Below are positions 17,458-26,610 of a stretch of 64,000 bases of DNA, in pieces; position 1 is the stretch's first letter, and each line of letters begins with the position of its first letter. Made by a program: the position numbers and the translations under genes. The notes beneath the pieces were generated by a model, which saw only the letters and a list, made by a program, of their open reading frames with translations, did no database searches and was not told where the DNA came from. The DNA is from Brevundimonas sp. (GTDB taxonomy: Bacteria > Pseudomonadota > Alphaproteobacteria > Caulobacterales > Caulobacteraceae): the NCBI RefSeq assembly GCF_013912005.1, contig NZ_JACESB010000011.1:18484-82483 (forward strand), in the 5' to 3' direction.

Positions 17458-18222
17458 CTAGTCCGCCGTCCAGCCTCCATCCACCAGCACCGAGCTCCCG
17501 GTCATCAGGCTGGACGCGTCGCTGGCCAGCAACAGCAACGGGCCGGACAGCTCCTCCATGCGGCCCAGGCGGCCGAACTTGATGCGGCCGAGCACGAACT
17601 CGCGCGTGCCCGGCGTGTCGAGGATCGGTCGGGTCAGGGCGGTGTCGATGAAGGTGGGACAGAGGGTGTTCACGCGGATCCCCGCCGGCGCCAGATCGAT
17701 GGCCATGCAGCGGGTCAGGCCTTCAAGCGCCCACTTGGACGCGCTGTAGAGCGAGCGGCCCGCCCCGCCGGCGTGGCCCATCTGCGACGAGACATTGATG
17801 ATCGAGCCCGGCTTGCCGGCGGCCAACAGACCGCGCGCCACCGCCTGGGCGACGAACAGGGCCGCCTTGAGATTGAGATCGAGCACCGCATGGTAGTCGG
17901 CCTCCGTCACCTCGGTGATCGACCGGATGCGGTTGGCCCCGGCGTTGTTGAGCAGGATGTCGAACGGGCCCCGGGCGGCGATCTCCTCGCCCACCCGCGC
18001 CGTGTCGGTGACGTCGAGCACGAAGCCGTCGGCCTGCAGGCCGGCGTCACGCAGTTCGCGCACCCGCGCCTCGATTTCGTCGCCGCTGCGGGCGCACAGG
18101 GTCACGTGGGCCCCGGCCTGGGCGAATACGGCCGCGCCGGCCGCGCCGATGCCGCGCCCGGCCCCGGTGACGAGCGCCCTCTTCCCGTCGAGCCGGAACG
18201 ACGGCGGCGGGGTCAGGCTCAT
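17458..18222 (-). CDS. Short-chain dehydrogenase/reductase (SDR)
   Basis: This 254-residue classical SDR has cofactor motif VTGAGRGIG near residue 18, NNAGANR near residue 92 and the active site SLYSASKWALEG (Tyr about 157, Lys about 161). The C-terminal GSSVLVDGGW is typical. It is the second gene after the DUF3089 protein, with start and stop overlapping as ATGA (18219-18222), so the two are translated together. The pairing suggests that the hydrolase frees an alcohol that the SDR oxidises, but this is inference. Confidence 0.92.
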   Translation of the reverse strand: MSLTPPPSFRLDGKRALVTGAGRGIGAAGAAVFAQAGAHVTLCARSGDEIEARVRELRDAGLQADGFVLDVTDTARVGEEIAARGPFDILLNNAGANRIRSITEVTEADYHAVLDLNLKAALFVAQAVARGLLAAGKPGSIINVSSQMGHAGGAGRSLYSASKWALEGLTRCMAIDLAPAGIRVNTLCPTFIDTALTRPILDTPGTREFVLGRIKFGRLGRMEELSGPLLLLASDASSLMTGSSVLVDGGWTAD

Positions 18223-19403
18223 GGACGATCCTCCCCGGACCTGGCCTGGTGCGCCTGCGACTGGGCCCGGACGAGATCGATCAGGCTGCCCATGGCGTGG
18301 TCCATGTCGATCAGGTGCAGGCCCCAGGAGTAATCCGGGCCTGTGGCCCGCACGATATGGCCGGCGAGGTCATCGGCGCGCGGATCGGCCGGATCGGCGT
18401 TCACGCGCAGCTCGAGATAGTCGAATTCGCCCCGGCGGACGCATTCGGTGGTCAGGAGCCCCGGGGTGGTCACGAAGTCGGTGGCGATGTCGCGCGGCGG
18501 CTTCAGCCACTCCGGTTGTTCGGCCCCGCCCGACCCGTTGAGGAAGCCCCGGGTCAGGAAATAGGACCGCGGGCGTCCGGGGCCGCCGGCGAGGCTGGCC
18601 GGGTTGACGCAGGCGATCCTCAGACCCTCGCGAGCACGGCCGAAGCGCGCGTCCGCCGCCGGCGGCGCGCGGTCGCGATAGGTGGCGTAACTGACCACGC
18701 AGCCGGTCTGTCCGGCCGACCGGCAGAGGGGGATCGACCGGAAGGAGCCTCCGACATCGGCGCCCGCGGGAACGGTGACAGGAGCGCCGATGATCAGGGC
18801 GGAGACGAGCCGCTCCTGGACGGGGCGGCCGTCGATTTCCTCGGCGATCAGGCGGGTCAGCATCGCTCCGCCCTGGCTGTGGCCGATGAGGACCACGCCG
18901 CGGCCGCCGTTCTCATTGGCCAGGTACCAGTTCCAGGCGTCGCGAACGTCAGAATAGCCCCCGACGCCGGCGGGCGGCGGTTCGCCCTGCGGCGGCGGGC
19001 CGCCCGCGGGCGCGCGCAGACGGCGAAGCGTGCCCTGGCGGTAGAGCGGCGCGAAAAGCCGGCACGCCTCGCCGAAGCGGGCGAATTGCAGCCTCACGGC
19101 GCTGTACTCGGCCTCGTCGGGCTGCAGGTCGGACTGCCACGTCGGGTCGTTGGAGACGGTGGGATAGACGTAGAAGCAGTCGATTTGCGGGGCGTCGGCG
19201 GGTCGGTGTCGGTCCACCGACAGCGCGCCGTCGGGCCCGATCGCGGTCGCATCGAGGTCGACGTCGCAGGCGTCCTGCGGCAGGTCGGGGCGGCACAGCC
19301 ACGAGCGGCCGTCGGCGTAGGCGGGGTCGGGGCCTGCGGTGGTCGGGGGAGCGACGTCCACGACCAGGGTCGCGGCCAGGGCGACGACGGCGGCGGCGAT
19401 CAT
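18219..19403 (-). CDS. DUF3089 alpha/beta-hydrolase, probably exported lipase/esterase
   Basis: This 394-residue protein begins with a hydrophobic signal-like segment (MIAAAVVALAATLVVD). It then shows the DUF3089 landmarks: DCFYVYPTVSNDPTW near residue 75, FAPLYRQGTL near 117, and the nucleophile elbow VVLIGHSQGGAML near 170 (G-H-S-Q-G). The fold is that of an alpha/beta hydrolase, and lipolytic activity is a family-level inference. Its start lies 23 bp after the terminator of the upstream TonB receptor gene, so it probably relies on its own promoter or on partial readthrough. It overlaps the SDR gene downstream by 4 bp. Confidence 0.87.
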   Translation of the reverse strand: MIAAAVVALAATLVVDVAPPTTAGPDPAYADGRSWLCRPDLPQDACDVDLDATAIGPDGALSVDRHRPADAPQIDCFYVYPTVSNDPTWQSDLQPDEAEYSAVRLQFARFGEACRLFAPLYRQGTLRRLRAPAGGPPPQGEPPPAGVGGYSDVRDAWNWYLANENGGRGVVLIGHSQGGAMLTRLIAEEIDGRPVQERLVSALIIGAPVTVPAGADVGGSFRSIPLCRSAGQTGCVVSYATYRDRAPPAADARFGRAREGLRIACVNPASLAGGPGRPRSYFLTRGFLNGSGGAEQPEWLKPPRDIATDFVTTPGLLTTECVRRGEFDYLELRVNADPADPRADDLAGHIVRATGPDYSWGLHLIDMDHAMGSLIDLVRAQSQAHQARSGEDRP

Positions 19404-19425
19404 GGTCAGCTCCGGTCAAGAAAAC

Positions 19426-19450
19426 GGGCGGACGGCCGGACCGTCCGCCC
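19426..19450 (-). terminator. Rho-independent terminator after the TonB receptor at 19470
   Basis: GGGCGGACGG (19426-19435) and CCGTCCGCCC (19441-19450) form a perfect 10-bp stem with a 5-nt loop. On the minus strand the hairpin is followed by TTTTCTT. It starts 20 bp after the receptor stop codon and lies just ahead of the DUF3089 gene. Confidence 0.85.
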
Positions 19451-19469
19451 AAGGTTCAGGAGACAGGCT

Positions 19470-22400
19470 TCAGAAGGACTTGCGGATCCCGATTTCGAAG
19501 GTCCGTCCCAGCGGGTTGGCCGTCCACGGGTCGTAGCCGAACTCCTCCTGCGCCGGCGGCGGATCACGGTCGAATAGATTGGCGACCGTGGCGGTGAGGG
19601 TGGTGTCGTCGCTCAGCTCGAACCGATAGGTCACGTCCGTGGTGATCCAGTCCTCGCCGCTCTCGCCGTACTGCACCCCGGCACGCTCGTCCTCGACGGC
19701 CGAGACATAGTTGACCCCGACGCGGACGCGGTGGCGATCCAGGCTGTAGTTGAGCCCGAGGTTGGCCCGCCATTCCGGCGCCGCCTGGCCGAAGGTGGCG
19801 AAGTTCAGATAGCCGAGCCGGTCGTCGCCGGTGGACACCGTCACGCCGTCGAGCTCCGTCGGTCCGGTCTTCAGTTCGGTGACCCGGGTCGCCGTCAGCT
19901 CGGCCGAGAAGTCGCCGCCGCCCAGGGGCATGGCGTAGCTGGTCTGCAGGTCGAAGCCCTTGGTGGTCTGACCGGGGCCGTTGCCGAACAGGGTGGTCAC
20001 CATCGAGAAGCTGCCGACCCCGCTCATCCCCACGGCGCAGCCGCTGTTGAAGGTGATGCGGTTGAGCAGCGGCTGGGCGGCCGGATCGCAGGTGGTGATC
20101 GTCCCGCCGGGTCCGTTGAACACGAGGCTGGCGATCTGGTTGGGGTCGGCGATCTGGCCGATCTGATCCTCGGTCTCGATGTCGAAGTAGTCGAGGATGA
20201 ACCGGAAGCGGTGGTCCGCGCCGAAGCCGCGGCTGTCCCAGATCAGCCCGAGGTTGGACGTCCGGGCCGTTTCGGGCTCCAGATTGGTGTCGGTGATGAA
20301 CTGCGCCGCCAGCCAGTTGCCGGCCGCGACCGTATAGGTGCGCGCCGCGATGGTGATCTGGCCCGGCAGGACGCCCACCGGCGGCGACTGGTAGTTGGTG
20401 CCGTAGGAGCCGCGCAGCGACAGCGGGCCCCACACGTTCCAGCGCCCGGCGACCTTGTAGACGGTGGCCCCGAGGCCGCCCGAAAACTCCTCGCGGCGCG
20501 CCGCCAGCTGGATGTCGAGGTTGTCGAACACCGGGATCTGCAGCTCGCCGAAGATCGAGTACTGCTCCCGGTCCGCCGAGTCCGGCGGATTGGTGGCGAA
20601 CAGGACGAACGGGCCCGGCGCGTTGGGCGTGCAGCCGCGGAAGCGCGGATCGTTCGTGGGCAGCGGGATGGGGGGCAGGTTGGGCGAGCCGACCCCGTTG
20701 CCGCTGGTGAAGTTCGACGGCCATTCGCACTGGATGGAGCCGTTGAACAGCGGGCTGCTGACCACCTCGCGCGTCTCGAAATGCCGCCACTGACCGCCGG
20801 CGGCCCAGCCGAGGTCGCCGCCCGGCAGCCCGACGGCGAGCGTGCCGTCGAACACCAGGTCTATGGTCACGTCGTGCGACAGGGTTTCGGTCGCGCGCGG
20901 ATCGAACAGCCAGTCCGCGACCTCCTCGAGGTTCTCCTCGGCGGGAATGTGGTTGGGGTTGGCCAGCCCCAGCATGGGCTGTTCGGCGAAGGCGGTGGAG
21001 AAGGGGTTCCACCAGTGGCAATCGCCGACCCCGGCCAGCGCCGGATTCTGCGTGCCGAAGCGGGCCGGGTCGAGATCGGGCGCGCGGCAGTTCGGCCCGC
21101 CGAAGCCGTTCAGCGCCTCCTGCAGCCGGAAGCCGATGGTGTCGGGGTGGGTGTTGTAGTTGCGGGCGTAGTTGTAGGTGACGGCGAAATCGTAGCCGAC
21201 GTCCCGCGCCGGCCCGGCCCAGCCGCCCAGACGGCCGTTGAGGCCGGCGGAGGCGCGGAAGATCTGGTTCTCGATCCGGTCGGACACGCCTTGTCCGTCG
21301 CCGTTGGAGTAGAACGGATTCCCGCCGTGGCCCATCAGGCGATAGGTGATGGGCGTGAAGCCGGAGGCCCCGCTGATCCCGTTGCGCGCCGCGAAGGACG
21401 CGGCGTAGGGGTTCGTGATCGGGACGTAGAGCTGGTAGAGCGCGCCGGTGGCGAGCGCCGGCCCGTTGACGATCGGCTGGGCCGGCGAGCCCATGACCTG
21501 CGGCAGGGTGATGTCGGCGTAGGACGCTTCGGCATGGAAATCCATGTCGGGCGTGATCTCGGCGTTCAGCTGGGCGTAGACGCGCCAGGTGTCCTGGTCC
21601 TCCACCAGGCGGTAGTACGAGATGTAGTTGTAGGCGCAGGTGAAAGCGTTGTCATAGCGGCCTCCGACGGCCGCGCAGCTCTGGGCCGTGAAGTCAGAGA
21701 CGAGCCCGAGCGGGGCCCCCCATTCGCCCACGTCCGTGGCGCTGGGCACGGCCGGCAAGGGCCCGCGAGGCACCCAGCCGGCGAGGTTCGTGAGCGTCGA
21801 CCACGGCGCGGGGTTGTAGCCGGGCCCGACCTCCAGGGAGTCGTAGGTGAAGTCGCGCTCCAGCGTGCTCAGGCGGGAGCGGTGCTCGTACTCGAGCGAC
21901 CACAGGAAGTTGACCCGGTCCTCGCCGATCCCTCCCAGCAGGCCGAGCGAGTAATCGCCGTCGGAGCCATCGACGTACTTGTACTGGGCCTGGGCCTCCA
22001 GGCCGTTGAACCGGGAACGGGTGATGAAGTTGACGACGCCGCCGGTCGCGTCGGCGCCGTAGATCACCGCCGCCCCGTCCTTGAGGAGCTCCGTCCTGGC
22101 GAGGGCGATGAACGGCACATTGCCGGTGTTGATGTTCATCCGCCGGCCGTTGAGCAGGACCAGGGTCTTGTCCGCGCCGAGGCCGCGCAGGTTGAAGTTG
22201 ACCGAGCCGACGAGGGTGGGACCGCCGAAGTAGTAGGATTCGCCGGTGGTGGGGCCGGACACGGTGAGGTTCTTGGCGAACTCCAGTGCGGTCGGCGAGC
22301 CCTGCGCCTCCATGTCTTCGCGGGTGTAGACTTCCACCGGCAACGCCGCGTCCTCGGGCGTGCCGCGGATGTTGGAGCCTGTGACAACGATATCGTCCAG

Positions 22401-22538
22401 TCGGCTCTGCGGCTCCTGCCGGGGATCTTCCGGGGCAGGCCCTGGCGCCTGCTGGGCCGCGGCCGGCGAAGCCGCGCCCAGACAGGCGGCGGCGAAAATC
22501 ACGACTCCAGACGCGCTGGAGAGCGCTAGCTTCCTCAT
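19470..22538 (-). CDS. TonB-dependent outer-membrane receptor (1022 aa)
   Basis: The protein starts with a signal peptide ending AAAQQAPGP. A TonB box-like DIVVTGSNIRG lies near residue 50, followed by a plug domain (LRGLGADKTLVLLNGRRM, then VIYGADATGGVVNFITR) and a 22-strand barrel with the C-terminal sequence GRTFEIGIRKSF ending in Phe. The long form with a large barrel is common in Caulobacterales and sphingomonads, where such receptors import sugars, aromatic compounds or metal chelates. It is divergent from a TetR regulator at 22711, and a copy of the shared 28-bp operator lies 24-51 bp before its start codon. A strong terminator follows. The ligand is probably what the nearby esterase and MFS gene pair handles. 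Confidence 0.95.
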   Translation of the reverse strand: MRKLALSSASGVVIFAAACLGAASPAAAQQAPGPAPEDPRQEPQSRLDDIVVTGSNIRGTPEDAALPVEVYTREDMEAQGSPTALEFAKNLTVSGPTTGESYYFGGPTLVGSVNFNLRGLGADKTLVLLNGRRMNINTGNVPFIALARTELLKDGAAVIYGADATGGVVNFITRSRFNGLEAQAQYKYVDGSDGDYSLGLLGGIGEDRVNFLWSLEYEHRSRLSTLERDFTYDSLEVGPGYNPAPWSTLTNLAGWVPRGPLPAVPSATDVGEWGAPLGLVSDFTAQSCAAVGGRYDNAFTCAYNYISYYRLVEDQDTWRVYAQLNAEITPDMDFHAEASYADITLPQVMGSPAQPIVNGPALATGALYQLYVPITNPYAASFAARNGISGASGFTPITYRLMGHGGNPFYSNGDGQGVSDRIENQIFRASAGLNGRLGGWAGPARDVGYDFAVTYNYARNYNTHPDTIGFRLQEALNGFGGPNCRAPDLDPARFGTQNPALAGVGDCHWWNPFSTAFAEQPMLGLANPNHIPAEENLEEVADWLFDPRATETLSHDVTIDLVFDGTLAVGLPGGDLGWAAGGQWRHFETREVVSSPLFNGSIQCEWPSNFTSGNGVGSPNLPPIPLPTNDPRFRGCTPNAPGPFVLFATNPPDSADREQYSIFGELQIPVFDNLDIQLAARREEFSGGLGATVYKVAGRWNVWGPLSLRGSYGTNYQSPPVGVLPGQITIAARTYTVAAGNWLAAQFITDTNLEPETARTSNLGLIWDSRGFGADHRFRFILDYFDIETEDQIGQIADPNQIASLVFNGPGGTITTCDPAAQPLLNRITFNSGCAVGMSGVGSFSMVTTLFGNGPGQTTKGFDLQTSYAMPLGGGDFSAELTATRVTELKTGPTELDGVTVSTGDDRLGYLNFATFGQAAPEWRANLGLNYSLDRHRVRVGVNYVSAVEDERAGVQYGESGEDWITTDVTYRFELSDDTTLTATVANLFDRDPPPAQEEFGYDPWTANPLGRTFEIGIRKSF

Positions 22539-22561
22539 GGCATCCTCCCGACGATGAGCTT

Positions 22562-22589
22562 CTTACTCATTCATTCTAGAGTGAGGATT
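22562..22589 (-). promoter_or_regulatory. Shared operator, copy B (TonB receptor / TetR divergent region)
   Basis: On the minus strand this reads AATC, CTCACTC, six bases, GAATGAG, TAAG. The halves CTCACTC and GAATGAG form a 6-of-7 inverted repeat. The same 28-bp pattern without gaps occurs at 26507-26534 and 31767-31794. It lies between the receptor start (22538) and the TetR start (22711), consistent with autoregulation. Confidence 0.65.
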
Positions 22590-22710
22590 ACCGATCCGCC
22601 GTGGTTCGTCAAACGCAAATAGGTGACCGGGGCGCGGTGAGGCTGGAAAGCGGGACGGCGGCGGTTTAGGCCTGCCCCACGCAAGCGGTTCGACGGCGGG
22701 AGACTGACAC

Positions 22711-23427
22711 TTGGCAGGAGCAGAGGAACAGGCGGCGTCGAAGGGTAAGGCCAGGGCCGCGACGTCGGGTCGGGCCAAGAGTCGGCCCCGGACCAAGGCG
22801 GAGCAACGGGCCCAGAGCCTGGAGCAGATCCTGGACGCCGCCGAATACCTGTTCTCGAAGCGCGGGCTGGACGGGGTCACCCTGCGGGACGTCGCCCAGC
22901 GGGTCGGCATCCACACCACGCTGCTGCACTACTATTTCAAGGACAAGACCAACCTGTTCGAGGCCGTCTTCGCCCGCCGCGCCGGCGTGACCAGCGGCCG
23001 CCGGATGGTGGCGCTGGAGCAGTACGAGGCCGAGGCCGGCGACAACCCGACGGTGGAAGGGGCGCTGCACGCCTTTCTCGACACCGACCTGGACCTCTAC
23101 TACCAGGGCGGCGAGCCGTGGATGAACTACGCCGCCTTCTGCGCCCGCGTCAGCAACACGCCGGAGGGCGCGGCCCTGATGGACCAGCACTTCGACCCGG
23201 TGGTGCTGAAGCTGATGCAGATCCTCAAGCGCGCCCTGCCCGACTACTCGGAAGAGGACATCTTCTGGGGCTACCACTTCGTCTCAGGGGCGCTGATGAA
23301 CACCCTCGGACGCACCGGCCGCATCGACCGGCTGTCGGGCGGCGTCTGCCACTCGGACGACTTCCCCGCCATCAAGAAGCGCATGGCGCGCTTCATGGCG
23401 GCGGGGTTCATGGCCCTGAAGCGCTGA
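22711..23427 (+). CDS. TetR-family regulator, candidate controller of a three-promoter regulon
   Basis: This 238-residue protein starts at TTG 22711 behind GGGAG. A basic Ala/Lys-rich tail of about 30 residues precedes a clear TetR helix-turn-helix (LEQILDAAEYLFSKRGLDGV, then TLRDVAQRVGIHTTLLHYYF). The C-terminal ligand domain is long and acidic and contains ALHAFLDTDLDLYYQGG. It is divergent from the TonB receptor and converges with the esterase gene, whose stop is 3 bp away. Because it is the only regulator next to copy B of the shared operator, it is the simplest candidate for binding all three sites. Confidence 0.9.
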   Translation: MAGAEEQAASKGKARAATSGRAKSRPRTKAEQRAQSLEQILDAAEYLFSKRGLDGVTLRDVAQRVGIHTTLLHYYFKDKTNLFEAVFARRAGVTSGRRMVALEQYEAEAGDNPTVEGALHAFLDTDLDLYYQGGEPWMNYAAFCARVSNTPEGAALMDQHFDPVVLKLMQILKRALPDYSEEDIFWGYHFVSGALMNTLGRTGRIDRLSGGVCHSDDFPAIKKRMARFMAAGFMALKR

Positions 23428-23430
23428 ACC

Positions 23431-25083
23431 TCAGCGGGCGTCGGGCCGGTCGCAGGCGGGGTCGGGTCCCGGCAGCACCGGCGAGGCCGTGCCGACGTTC
23501 CAGTTCCACGCCATGTCGCCGCTGAGCCGGCGGCGGCAGACCGATCGCTCGTGCAGGACGAACATGCCCGGCATCAGCCCGGCCTCCGGGCGCGGCGTTT
23601 CGGCGAAGCGCAGGTAGGCCCTTCCCTCGCGGAAGGCCGGCCAGTCCGGGCCCCGAGGGCTGGCCGGACGACCGTCGCGGGCGAAGGCGGTCCAGTAATC
23701 GGTCATGGTCCGCGACAGGCCCATCTCGGCCGCCGTGTCAGGCACGCGGGGCCACAGGGGCGGAGTGCGGTCCGGCGTGCCGAAAACGTAGGGCAGTTCG
23801 CTGGCGTGAAAGGCGTGCAGGCCGGCGCCGTCCGCGGCCGGATAGCCGTGGTCCCACAGATAGACCCAGGCCGGCTGGCCCAGCGCCATCTGGCTGCGCG
23901 CCAGCCGCTCCGTGGTCCAGCCGTAGAGGGCGTCGCGCGCAGCGGCGAGGCTGGCCGCGTCGAGATCGGAGGCGGGATACAGGCGCAGGAACGCGTCGGC
24001 CAGGTCATTGTAGCGCTCGCGGATCAGCCGTTCGTACTCGGCCGCGTCGGCGGGCTTGGGCGGCGCCAGCACACGCAGCGAGCGGATCTCGCCGCTGTTG
24101 AAGCCGGTCAGGATCGGCACGGGCGCCTGCTCGCCGCGCTCGAACACCGCCGGCAGCTGGTCGGTCAGGAAGACGCCGTCGACGACGCCGGACGGGCCGA
24201 AGCCCGCGCCCGCCGCGCCGTCGGTCAGCGCCTGGGCGTCGAGCGCCCGCAGGGCGTCCAGGTCGGCGGCGCCGAGGGAGGCCGCGACCGCCTCCCCCGC
24301 CGCCTCGGCCGCGGGCATGCCGTGCGCTGGCCGGCGCAGCTCCGGCAGGGAGATCATGTAGGCGCTCTGGGCCACGGCCTTGTGGAACAGGCCGCGCGCC
24401 TCGGGCGAGGCCATCAGGTACATGACGCTGAGGGCTCCGGCCGATTCCCCGGCGATGGTGACGTTGCCCGGGTCCCCGCCGAAGGCCGCGATATTGTCGC
24501 GCACCCAGCGCAGGGCGGCGATCTGGTCCTGCAGGCCGTAGTTGCCCGAGACGCCCCGGTCCGACTCCGCGCTCAGCGCCGGATGGGCGAGATAGCCCAG
24601 GGCGCCGAGGCGGTAGTTGATCGAGACGACGATCACGCCCCGCTCGGCCAGCCGGCGACCGTCGTACATCGGTTCGCGGCTGGAGCCGCCGGTCAGGGCC
24701 CCGCCGTGGATCCAGACGAACACCGGCGCCGCCCGGGCCTCCCGCGGCGCCCAGATGTTCAGGGTCAGGCAGTCCTCGCTCGTGGCGCCGAGGTCGGTCG
24801 AATAGAGGTGACGCGCGCGCGGGGTCGGCTGCACGCAGGCCGGACCGAAGTCCGACGCGTCGCGCACCCCGCTCCAGGGCTCGGCCGGCTGTGGCGCACG
24901 CCAGCGGTTCGCGCCCACCGGCGGAGCGGCGTAGGGGATGCCCTTGAAGGCGATCACCTCGCCGGCGCCTGCGCCCTGGACGGCGCCGGCGGGGGCCCGC
25001 ACCACCGGACCGCCCGCCGCCGCCCCGGCGGTCAGAAGCAGCGATCCGAGGATCGCCGCCGCGCCGAGCCGCGCCCGTTTCAT
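23431..25083 (-). CDS. Type B carboxylesterase, exported
   Basis: The protein has 550 residues, starting at ATG 25083, which overlaps the MFS stop as ATGA; a further 14 upstream codons in frame lie within the MFS gene and are unlikely. The N-terminus is a signal peptide ending LLTAGAAAGG. The nucleophile motif is VTIAGESAGALSV (GESAG, Ser about 210). The acidic residue is in FNSGEIRS and the catalytic His in HAFHASELPYVFG. A Cys pair at LTLNIW and upstream fits the family. It would hydrolyse carboxylic esters in the periplasm. Operon position after the MFS transporter suggests that the pair processes and imports one substrate. Confidence 0.94.
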   Translation of the reverse strand: MKRARLGAAAILGSLLLTAGAAAGGPVVRAPAGAVQGAGAGEVIAFKGIPYAAPPVGANRWRAPQPAEPWSGVRDASDFGPACVQPTPRARHLYSTDLGATSEDCLTLNIWAPREARAAPVFVWIHGGALTGGSSREPMYDGRRLAERGVIVVSINYRLGALGYLAHPALSAESDRGVSGNYGLQDQIAALRWVRDNIAAFGGDPGNVTIAGESAGALSVMYLMASPEARGLFHKAVAQSAYMISLPELRRPAHGMPAAEAAGEAVAASLGAADLDALRALDAQALTDGAAGAGFGPSGVVDGVFLTDQLPAVFERGEQAPVPILTGFNSGEIRSLRVLAPPKPADAAEYERLIRERYNDLADAFLRLYPASDLDAASLAAARDALYGWTTERLARSQMALGQPAWVYLWDHGYPAADGAGLHAFHASELPYVFGTPDRTPPLWPRVPDTAAEMGLSRTMTDYWTAFARDGRPASPRGPDWPAFREGRAYLRFAETPRPEAGLMPGMFVLHERSVCRRRLSGDMAWNWNVGTASPVLPGPDPACDRPDAR

Positions 25084-26390
25084 GCCGCGCTCCTTTCCTC
25101 GCGTCCCAGCACCCGCGCCAGCCACAGGAAGAGGCCGATCGCCAGCACATAGAAGGGGGTGATGGTGTACAGCGCGATCTGCAGCGAGTTCTCCGGGAAG
25201 TCGGCGCGGAAGTAGTCGCTGGCCGCGCCGACATAGGTCGGCCCGAGGCCCAGGCCGATGAAGTTCATGATCAGCAGCAGCAGGGCCCCCGACATGACGC
25301 GCTGGTTCGGCTTCACCTCTTCCTGCACCAGCGCCACCGAGGACGACAGATAGAAGTAGTTCAGGAAGGTCGGAAACAGCAGGAAGACGAGCGCCAGCTG
25401 CCAGCCCGGGGCCCAGACGAACAGCAGGTAGAAGGGGATGGCCAGCGTCAGGGACGCCGCCGGGATCAGGGCGTAGGCCTTCTTGCTGATGCGGGTGAAG
25501 CGGTCGATCGCCCAGCCCGAGACGAAGATGCCGCCGCCCATGCCGATGAGCACCACCAGGGCGTACCAGACCGCCACATCCTCGAGCGTCATCCCCTTCT
25601 CGCGCATCAGGAACAGGGTGGCGAAGTTGCCGAGGCCGTAGGTGATGAACTGGGTGGCGCCGCTGCCCAGGGACGCCAGCATCAGCGCCGGCCGGGTGAC
25701 GAACATCTTCAGGGTCTCGAGAAAGCGCGCCTTCTCCGGCGCCGCGATCACGGCTCCGGAGGCGTCCAGCCCGCCACGCTTCGGCTCCTTGACGATGAAC
25801 AGCAGGGCGACGGCGGCCACCACCCCGATGATGCCGATGCTCACGAAGGCGTCGCGCCAGCTGAAGGCGGCGGCCACCGAGGCGCCGAAGGCGATGCCCA
25901 ACGCCGCCCCGACCGGCGGGCCCAGATTGTAGATGCCCAGCGCCATGCCGCGCCGGCCGGTGGGGAAGTAGTCGGAGATGATGGCGTAGGAGGGCGGCAC
26001 GCCACCGGCTTCGCCGAAGCCCACCGTCATCCGCGCCACGGCGAACTCGCCGAAATTCCGGGCCAGTCCGCAGGCGGCGGTGGCAGCGCTCCAGATGGCG
26101 CAGGCCGCGGACAGGATGGCGATGCGGTTGGTCCGGTCGGCCAGCCAGCCGACCGGGATCGCGATGAAGCAGTAGAAGAAGGCGAAGTACAGCCCGCCGA
26201 CCAGCCCCAGCTGACCGTCGGTGACGTTGAGGCCGTCCTGGATCGGCTTGGCCAGGATCGACAGCAGCTGCCGGTCGAGGAAGTTCAGAACGTAGATGAA
26301 CCAGAGCATCCCGAGCGCCGTCCAGGCGCGGGGACCGACGGGCCGGGAACGGGCCGGAGCGCCGGCGGCGGGGAGAGGGGCGTCGGTCAC
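25080..26390 (-). CDS. MFS transporter, Spinster-like
   Basis: This 436-residue protein has the 12-helix pattern of the major facilitator superfamily. The N-terminal part reads FIYVLNFLDRQLLSILAKPI, followed by GLVGGLYFAFFYCFIAIPVG and the loop GWLADRTNRI (the family's G-x-x-x-D-R motif). A second half begins near FVTRPALMLASLGSGATQF. Similar proteins move aromatic acids, sphingolipid-type lipids or terpenoid acids. It is first in a two-gene operon with the carboxylesterase (4-bp overlap). Shared operator copy A lies 117 bp upstream of its start. Confidence 0.93.
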   Translation of the reverse strand: MTDAPLPAAGAPARSRPVGPRAWTALGMLWFIYVLNFLDRQLLSILAKPIQDGLNVTDGQLGLVGGLYFAFFYCFIAIPVGWLADRTNRIAILSAACAIWSAATAACGLARNFGEFAVARMTVGFGEAGGVPPSYAIISDYFPTGRRGMALGIYNLGPPVGAALGIAFGASVAAAFSWRDAFVSIGIIGVVAAVALLFIVKEPKRGGLDASGAVIAAPEKARFLETLKMFVTRPALMLASLGSGATQFITYGLGNFATLFLMREKGMTLEDVAVWYALVVLIGMGGGIFVSGWAIDRFTRISKKAYALIPAASLTLAIPFYLLFVWAPGWQLALVFLLFPTFLNYFYLSSSVALVQEEVKPNQRVMSGALLLLIMNFIGLGLGPTYVGAASDYFRADFPENSLQIALYTITPFYVLAIGLFLWLARVLGREERSAA

Positions 26391-26506
26391 GCGACGGCCC
26401 TCCGGGGCGCAGGTCGCACCCCCCTGGAAATCACCACATCGTCCTCCCGGTTATTGTTGGTTTATGGCGTGGTTCCGGCACGAGACCAGCAAGTCGCCCC
26501 GCCGTC

Positions 26507-26534
26507 AATCTTCACTCTCACGCAAGTGAGCATT
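26507..26534 (+). promoter_or_regulatory. Shared operator, copy A (upstream of MFS-esterase operon)
   Basis: The site reads AATC, TTCACTC, six bases, AAGTGAG, CATT. The inner CTCAC-GCAA-GTGAG is a perfect inverted repeat. It aligns without gaps with copies at 22562-22589 and 31767-31794. It is between the MFS start (26390) and the 3' end of the serine hydrolase gene, so the MFS operon is the only plausible target. Confidence 0.62.
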
Positions 26535-26610
26535 ATGCCCGCTCCAGGATGCGACGGCCCCTTCAACGACGGCGGACCGGCGCGGACGCCGGAGACGATG
26601 AAGATGTCGG

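Noticed and set aside
19731-22529. A very long antisense open frame (over 900 codons) opposite the TonB receptor
   Set aside because: It has no recognisable domain, is rich in Arg/Ala/Gly as expected of GC-rich antisense, and covers exactly the well-supported receptor.
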